Shown here piece by piece: positions 56,952-64,000 of a stretch of DNA of 64,000 nt. Source of the stretch: Tethya wilhelma. Lineage: Eukaryota > Porifera > Demospongiae > Tethyida > Tethyidae. The notes below the pieces were generated by a model that saw only the letters and a program-made list of their open reading frames with translations, was not told the origin of the DNA and did no database searches. The stretch is from the NCBI GenBank assembly GCA_964030475.1, contig CAXIPT010000005.1:4196650-4260649 (forward strand), written 5' to 3'. Both the position numbers and the translations under genes were made by a program. The first letter of the stretch is position 1. Each line of letters begins with the position of its first letter.

Positions 56952-59900
56952 CTAATGTACATGATAATTAGATAGTTGTCAAGGAATGACATCCCATTGT
57001 ATGTCTCAGGTACGTATGTTTTGATTGTGTGTGTATTTTGTTCTGTAGATGCTGTTATGAAGAAGGAGTATTGTAGCATTGAACTGACGGACGTGAAATT
57101 CAAGGCCTTTGCCTACGCCATCAAGAACCACTACTGGTACCAGATGTATATAGGTAGGGTGAGCACAGTACTGTATATGATGGCTTTAGTGTTGTGATTC
57201 CCAGTGAGTGAGTGAGTGGTACTTGTCAATAGCAACCTGATATTCTCTGTAGAGTTTACTCAAATGACTAGGTAATAAAAAAAATTATGGTCAATTTAAT
57301 GTCTGTCTTCATTCTTTCACATGTGGTGGTTGAACATGGATTTTTCTGTTGACAGACGATCTACCATTTTGGGGTGAGTTGAAACACTTGTGTTGGTGTG
57401 TTGTTTGTTATGGCATGTGCATATGGAATGTAAGTATATAGCACTATTGGAATGTGTACCTGGTACACAATTGACTAATGGCAGTGTCTGTCTATTGATG
57501 TGAATGTTAATTCTCCTTGGCAGTGGAAATGTGGAATGGTATTTGTTAGTGCAAAGGCTATGGCCGGGAGTTGCTTTTGTGTTTGATATGTGTCCCAACT
57601 TGTATCATTCTGAAACTGTTCAAAGTTGCAAATTACCTTGGTATTGTGCAAATTGAGGCACATGTCTGTGTGGATGTTTGCTCATTTGCGATGTAGAAGT
57701 GAGACAGCCCCCCTGGAGGTATATTCCTATATATCTCTCTGTTTTAATTCCCCCCCTTCCTTGTGGTATGATCAAATATGAATAACTATAACGTCAATGA
57801 TCAAATGATCTTCCCATTCAGTCTTCACAATTCCAACATCTCAAAAAGGGGGTTGCTAAATGTAGAGGTTGCATTGTGTTGGTGTGTTCTCCTGTCCTCT
57901 ACTGCAGGTATAGTGGGAGAGGTGGAGGATGGTGGTGAGGATGGAAAGGACTACTACCTCTGGACTCACAAGAAGCTAGATATTGGCTACAGTGGAAACC
58001 AGGTACACCTGGTGCATTATACCTGTTGGGATTCACTGTATTGTTGCTACAATGAACCTTGACAGGTTGCCTAAACAGTGTGGATTATAAGTAATCAAAT
58101 TTGATTGGATAAATGTCAGACCATTTAGAATTTGTTCCGACATTGAGTAAATTTGTCCAGCCACTTGAGCATTTATGCATACTTACTCTAAGTGTTTGTT
58201 GAGCCATCAATCTATGCAAGGGGAAAATTTGAGCACAAATCTTGCCTTTAAATTTTCTATAAGATGCACACAATGAGCTCAACCGATGGTGCTTGCTGAC
58301 TTGTATGCATCTTTCCTAGGAAAAAAGTCGATCAGGTACTCCTTCTTTTTCTCCACCTGTGTAGAAATGTTGAAATACACCTTTGTTGCTTACTTTGTTC
58401 ATAGACGTAGTCTAAGAACTTGACAGATCAAGCTAAATGCTTCAGTTAGTCTTCTTAGTCTGCATGCATTATTCTAACCACACCCACTGTTTTATTCGTA
58501 AATGCTAGGCCTGGAAACGAAGCTATGCTAGCCTGTGCAGGTCGGCCAATACGGCCTAGCAAACTGAAAATGGTCGACTAATATAACTGCTTGTCTACAG
58601 CAAATAGCCAATGACTGACTGTTATAATCCACACTGCTAATTATGTGATGCATACCTTTCAAGTTTGTGAAGCCCCTGTTTTCTATTGTCTTGATTAGAT
58701 TGTTGATGTTAATTTGACGAGTGAGAGTAAAACAAAGCTGGAAGTTGGAATGACCCTCTCTTTCACTTACCAGGTAGTACAGTACGGCCTGCACATGTTG
58801 TGTGTTATGCGGATGTACAGTTGAATGTTTGTACTCTTGCAATAAGAGGGAATTGTTGAGCTTTTACAGTTACTGTTCACCATTTGAGATTATGAATTAT
58901 TTTGTTTACGGTGTTACTATGTTTGGTTTCCTCCTCATTTCTCTCACTCTCTCATGTGCTGCAGGTGGTCTGGAAGCAGTCTAGAATACCATTCTCTGGG
59001 AGATTCAACAAGTATCTTGATCCCAACTTCTTTCAACACAGGGTACGTATCTAAGCATTGGCTCACTAGAAATTTACTAAATAGGCTAAGTATTTTTTAT
59101 GATGACATCTGTATCCACTATCATTGCCACTACATGTACTGTATACTGTACATGTATCATGTAAAGATAGTTTCCTTTATGTTCTTATTTCTCTCCTCTT
59201 CTTGTTGGGAGTAGATCCATTGGTTCTCCATCTTCAACTCCTTCATGATGGTCATCTTCCTGGTGGGCTTGGTCAGCATGATCCTCATGAGGACACTCCG
59301 CAAGGACTATGCCCGCTACAGTCGTGACGATGAGCTCGATGACCTGGTAATGATGACTCTGTTGTGTGTGTTTCAAGGTTATGTAAACAAAGTATTCAGC
59401 TTCACTTTGCCTGCTCCTAACATTCACTAAGTAATGAAATTGTGCCCAGAATGATGGTTATGTGTTTACCCTTTGTAATGGAATGCAGTGTTTTTGTTTG
59501 GAAGGTGTTAAGGTATATGTCCTGCTTCAATTGTCATACTCAGAATATGCTCTAGTTTCATCGTTACGCAGTTTGAATATTGTTCCTGCAGTGGCCTACA
59601 AGATATCATATGTACGGTAGTACGTATAGTAGGAATGGGCCGGCTGTCCCATAGACACAATACAAAATGTTGGTCACCATAAAAATCTAGTCAAACAAAA
59701 TCAAACTTTCAGAGTTGCTCAGAGGCTCTCACTAACAGATTACCAACTGCTTACAAGTCTTGAAACTCGCAAAAAGTTTCCTCAGCACTCGTAGAGAGCG
59801 CTAGGGGGGAAGCCACCATAGTGCCATTTTTGTTCATCTAACTTACTTACGTACGTACTTACGTACGTACGTACGTACTTCCTAACTGACTTACTTGAAA

Positions 59901-62900
59901 AGCCTTTCCAGAGAACCAGAATGTGTTGAGCCAACTTTGATAGCACAAAGTAAGTGCTTTTCATAAAGGAATGGGCAGTGCGGTAAAAAGTATTGGAACA
60001 AGGCATGTCTCAATTTCGGCACATACACTACTTATTTTTTTGAAATATTTACTACTTGTAATAATACTAGGCACATGCAAAGCATGGGTGGGGCGAGCCT
60101 GAGCGAAATTTGGGTAGACTTGTATGAACAAGCTACTTAGTGATACTCTGCTTTAGCTAGAATAGATTACCTATTGTTGATCAATCTGTTGATCAATGAG
60201 TTTGAGCTATGGCTTGAGATGCTGAGCAACTCTCATATTGAATTGCCCAGAGATCAGGATAAACTGATTGGTTTTATCTGGTCCTGTCTACTGTAACATG
60301 TGTCTACTTGCAATAATGAATTGCTGTATACTCTATCAACTGCAACAGTTATGGCTGTTTTACCATACACACAGAGGCTGGACTGGTCCTGTCATGGTCT
60401 ATTTTAACTGGTCTCTTGTTTTCCTGCTCTATAGCTATTCTCTACTCCTTTTTTTGTTCCATCATTCATCAGTGATGTCTTGAGAGCTACAGTAATGCTT
60501 GATCTGTCTTCAGAAGATGGCCCTGACTCAGACCATGATTACCTATGCTCAGACTGGACCTATTTTTTGCTTTTGTTGCTTGATTGTTTGCTCCATTGCT
60601 GCTCTCTATAATTGCAGGTCTAAGATGGTCTTCTGCGCTGGCAGCTAGCCGCTGACTGGTCTGTTTCGTTCCGTTTTTACTGCTTCTCTCAACTCTGACA
60701 AGTCTCCACGTGTTTCTCTCCAACTTTTCTCATGGGAATTCGTTAAATTAAAACATACGGAAATGCGCGAATTGACGTACGAGCGCGAGCTAGCTTCCGG
60801 TCCCCGGTTTCATTGAGACTATTTAGAAATGCGCGGAAAGACGTACGGGACAGACAAACAGACACCGCGAGCTGCCAACATGACTAAGAGGGGGCTCGCT
60901 CAGGCTCGCCCCAATTATAGCAGTCAAGCTTTAGATGCTGCTGTGCTATACATCCTTCCATCCACATGAACTTCTCTCTCCCTTCCAGGAGAGGGACATT
61001 GGTGATGAGTATGGCTGGAAGCAGGTCCATGGTGATGTGTTTCGAACTCCGAAGTACCCAATCTTCTTCTCCAGTCTTATCGGCTGTGGGTACCAGCTGG
61101 CCACGGTGGCTCTCGGCTGTATTGTCATCGAGCTTCTAGGACACCTCTACATGCAGTAAGATCCACACCTACATATGAGGGATATTGGTTTGTGGTTGTA
61201 CATGTACTAGCAAGATTCTGTTCTCCCTGTAGACGAGGCACTCTCCTTAGTACTGCCATCTTCCTCTATGCTGCCACCTCTCCTGTGGGTGGGTTCTTTG
61301 GAGGAGCACTCTACTCAAAGTATGGAGGTGAGTCTCTTGTCCCCTAGTCTCCATTCCCAATGTCACATGGGGTTTGAAATAGCTGTAATGAAAATGAAAT
61401 CACTTTGTTTCAAAGTTGCTCCAGGTTTTTCACTACCCATGTACTTTATTAATGAAAGTTTGTGTGTTTGTTGAAGACGGGAAGGTTTTTTATTTGTTTA
61501 TTTATTTGAGCAAAACCATCTTTACCAACTGTACTAGTTACACTAGCTGAACTAGAGGCTATTGAAATGTTTCACTGTACTTGCTATTATCTACACTGTG
61601 CATGGCCTGCAGGCAAGGAGTGGATCAAACAGATGTTAGCTGGGGCTGGTCTCTTTCCATCTCTGGTCTGTAGCACTGCCTTCCTCGTCAACTTTGTGGC
61701 CATGGCCTACCATGCCTCCAGGGCCATCCCCTTCACTACTATGGTACAGTCATACCAGAGAGACATGTTTGCATACAGTCATCATGATGTGTAAATAGTG
61801 TACCAGTTTTAGTGACTGTAAATTCCCATATAGTGGCTAAATTTGGCCAGCAACAAATTGGTGAATTTTATGTGCACGTGCTTGGTTGTCCTAGAATTGG
61901 GTCACCTAATTTAAATCATCAATGGCAACTTACTCAATTTAATGCTTGTCGTATTTGCTTTCTATTCAGTATGCATGCAGTATAAGTTATTGATATTCAA
62001 GTAATAGAACAATGTATTGTTGATAATGAAAGTTCTCCCACCTAACACTCTCAGATTGCTGTGGTTTGTATCTGTCTCTTTGTGATCCTCCCTCTTCATC
62101 TGGTGGGCACTATTTTGGGTCATAACATCGCAGGCCAGCCTGACAACCCCTGTCGTATCAATACTGTACCAAGACCCATCCCGGAGAAGAAGTGGTTCAT
62201 GGAGCCCTGGTCTATTGTGCTGCTGGGAGGAGTGCTACCGTTTGGCTCAATATTCATTGAAATGTAAGCTTAGAACTTAATAATTATGTAGGGTAATAAA
62301 TATCATACGTACGGTAGTACGTATAGTAGGAATGGGCCGACTGTCCCATAGACACAATACAAAATGTTGGTCACTTTAAAAATCTAGCAAAACAAAATTA
62401 AGTCTTCAAACTTGCTCAGAGGCTCTCACTGACAGATTACTAATTGCATGCAAGGCCTAACACTCACAAAAACTTTCCTCAGTGCTCGTAGAGAGCGCTA
62501 GTGGGAAGCCACAAGAGTGCCATTTTTGTTCATTTAACTTACTTCCTAACTGACTTACTTGAAAAGCATTTCCAGAGAACCAGAATGTGTTGAGCCAACT
62601 TTGACAGCACAAAATAAGTTCTTTTCATAGGTACTACATTCCTTTATACCCGTTTTCAACACAAATAAAAACTAGAGTCTAAGAGAGCTTTGAAAAGTTA
62701 GAGTATAAATTCATGTACTTCAATGTAGCCATCTCTTAGGTAGAGTCCAAAGGTCATTTATCCACGTGGCATTTAATGCGCATGCGCATTATAGCTGCTC
62801 TTGCAGACAATATAACTGCTTCTCAGATAACTCAAGCTTTTTGTAGGGACTAACCAGTCTCTGATTGTCTCCACACTGTAGTGTTGAAAAAAGTGAATGA

Positions 62901-63969
62901 ACAAGTAGTAAAAATTTTTAAAAAATAAGCAGTGTAATGCTAATAATGCTCCTTTTAGTGCTGTAAAAAGTATTGGAACAAGGAATGGTCTCAATTATCG
63001 GCACATGACTACTTCATTTTTTGTACCCAGGTCTGGGCCAGTAATCTAATCCTGCCAGCTATGCTTTATCCAACTTTTTAGCAAAAATTTGAACCATTAC
63101 ATTTAACGTGATAAAATCTGATATTCAAGTACAGATCACTCTTTAAAGTATTTAACTTTGTAACAATTAGCTATGAGGAATCAAAACTGAAAATGAAGTA
63201 GTCATGTGCCGAAATTGAGACCATTCCTTGTTCCAATACTTTTTACAGCACTACCCATTCCTACAATGCTTATTTTTTAAAAATTTTTTACTATAGTATA
63301 ATGATGCGCACCCTACACACGTATTTGTACATTCTTCTAGTGCTTATGACTACTAGCGTTAGTTTTATAGACTGTGTCAATATAATTTTTTTTTCCTGTC
63401 CTCTCTCCTCTGGCTATAGATACTTCATATTCACCTCACTCTGGCAATACAAGATCTACTATGTCTTTGGATTCATGCTGCTTGTCTATGTGATCATGAT
63501 TGTGGTCACTGTGTGTGTCACTATAGTCTGTACCTACTTCCTGCTCAACTCAGAGGATTACCGATTGTAATGTTTTGTGTGGGAGAAGTGTGTGAGAATG
63601 TGAGTATGTGTGTGAGTGTTAAGTATGTGAGTTAGTTTCACTCGTTTTGAGTGAATTGTTTGGCTGTCTGAAACATCAATCGTTTCTTGTGCATGGATGT
63701 GTATTATGACTGTACGTATGCATCCTTTTTTTTGCTTCAGGCAATGGACAAGTTTCTGTGCTGGTGGCTCCATATCCTTCTACATTTACCTCTATGCAAT
63801 TTACTACTTCTTCTTCAAAACCAAGTGAGTATATATACACTAGTTACGATATACATGCATCATTTATCTTTAATTCTTAATTCTTCTTAAAGAATGTATG
63901 GCCTGTTTCAAACGCTATTCTATTTTGGTTACATGGCTGTTGGAAGTGCTTCGTTAGGAATCTTGTGTG
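56518..63969 (+). CDS. TM9SF3: TM9SF3, transmembrane 9 superfamily member 3 (nonaspanin), 3' end beyond window
   Basis: Fifteen coding exons with consistent phases: 56518-56595, 56695-56890, 57049-57153, 57356-57373 (18-nt micro-exon), 57908-58002, 58699-58773, 58965-59042, 59215-59346, 60989-61155, 61233-61327, 61613-61743, 62055-62263, 63420-63566, 63741-63824 and 63893-63969. The last ends at a GTGAGA donor, so at least one exon lies outside. Nonaspanins are nine-pass Golgi/endosome proteins involved in membrane-protein sorting and phagocyte adhesion. Visible are a signal peptide, a lumenal domain ([33 protein letters not shown]), the first membrane helix ([17 protein letters not shown]), the [15 protein letters not shown] loop, [10 protein letters not shown] and further helices. 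The match to TM9SF3 is strong throughout. Introns carry several repeats. Confidence 0.95.
56634..56959. repeat. Inverted (CA)n/(GT)n pair around TM9SF3 exon 2
   Basis: ACATTAGTCACACA(CA)n at 56634-56681 and (GT)nGTGACTAATGT at 56903-56959 are reverse complements enclosing exon 2 (56695-56890). The left arm begins directly after the gap at 56633. Confidence 0.8.
59618..60062 (+). repeat. Dispersed repeat in TM9SF3 intron (copy 1)
   Basis: Matches 62308-62632 closely ('gtagtaggaatgggcc', 'ccatagacacaatac', 'ctcgtagagagcgct'), then runs into 'atgggcagtgcggtaaaaag' as in 32720-32793. It contains a (CGTA)n-type run near 59848-59878. It is probably a deletion derivative of the element at 62308-63300. 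Confidence 0.65.
60080..60910. repeat. Intron block bounded by inverted GGGGCGAGCCTGAGCG words
   Basis: The word GGGGCGAGCCTGAGCGA near 60092 is mirrored by TCGCTCAGGCTCGCCCC near 60890. The same word occurs at 25530. The interval may be a larger TIR element within the intron before exon 9. No gene was seen inside. Confidence 0.4.
62308..63300 (-). mobile_element. ~1-kb non-autonomous element in TM9SF3 intron
   Basis: Combines the 59618-type block (62308-62632), a block inverted relative to 33105-33330 (62640-62895) and an inverted pair (62893-63020 / 63190-63296). It occupies most of the intron between exons 12 and 13. No coding capacity. Confidence 0.55.
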
Positions 63970-64000
63970 GTGAGATGATTGTTTGAGCTGCTGAATGCAG

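Overview
The window is eukaryotic nuclear DNA and looks like a sponge genome, most likely a demosponge such as Amphimedon. The genes have short introns with GT-AG borders, and the conserved animal genes sit in AT-rich sequence packed with small terminal-inverted-repeat elements. Nine single N characters (9960, 11674, 21692, 23638, 25223, 28010, 33353, 34517, 56633) look like compressed assembly gaps. The species is an inference; gene identities come from reading the translations, and no database was searched.

Layout. 1-4207: repeats, no gene seen. 4208-14576: a large minus-strand pogo/Tigger-like DNA transposon with TA-flanked ends. It carries a broken DDE transposase, a long coding minisatellite (20- and 26-codon units) and a terminal PHD finger. 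A five-exon fragment of the cilium motor gene DYNC2H1 lies inside the minisatellite on the plus strand. A contig bounded by gaps (9961-11673) repeats the 3' end of the transposon in the opposite orientation. 15504-21691: a duplicated segment holding two copies of an unrecognised two-pass membrane protein gene, one intact and one frameshifted. The intact copy has a 1,317-bp TA-flanked insertion that is absent from the other. 21693-35500: a transposon graveyard with fragments of a DDE_Tnp_4 transposase, a Ty3/gypsy-type integrase, a tRNA-derived SINE, MITEs and a 180-bp satellite.

35521-64000 is gene-rich. In order: FEM1-like ankyrin protein (minus, one exon); an IQ-motif/SCHIP1-like coiled-coil protein (plus, six exons), divergent from FEM1; ASCC1 (minus, eight exons); a LINE 3' fragment; a VWA7-like secreted von Willebrand A protein (plus, eight exons); a secreted or GPI-anchored protein that joins a pesticin/T4-type lysozyme-like domain to a VWA domain (minus, one exon); a deleted Mutator-like element; and TM9SF3 (plus, at least 15 coding exons, running off the right edge).

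The genes do not form one pathway. FEM1 (ubiquitin ligase receptor), ASCC1 (RNA/DNA repair and transcription coactivation), SCHIP1-like (cortex/coiled-coil adaptor) and TM9SF3 (endomembrane protein) are housekeeping types. The most unusual items are the lysozyme-VWA fusion, which sits tail to tail with the VWA7-like gene, and the transposon whose coding minisatellite encloses a host dynein fragment.
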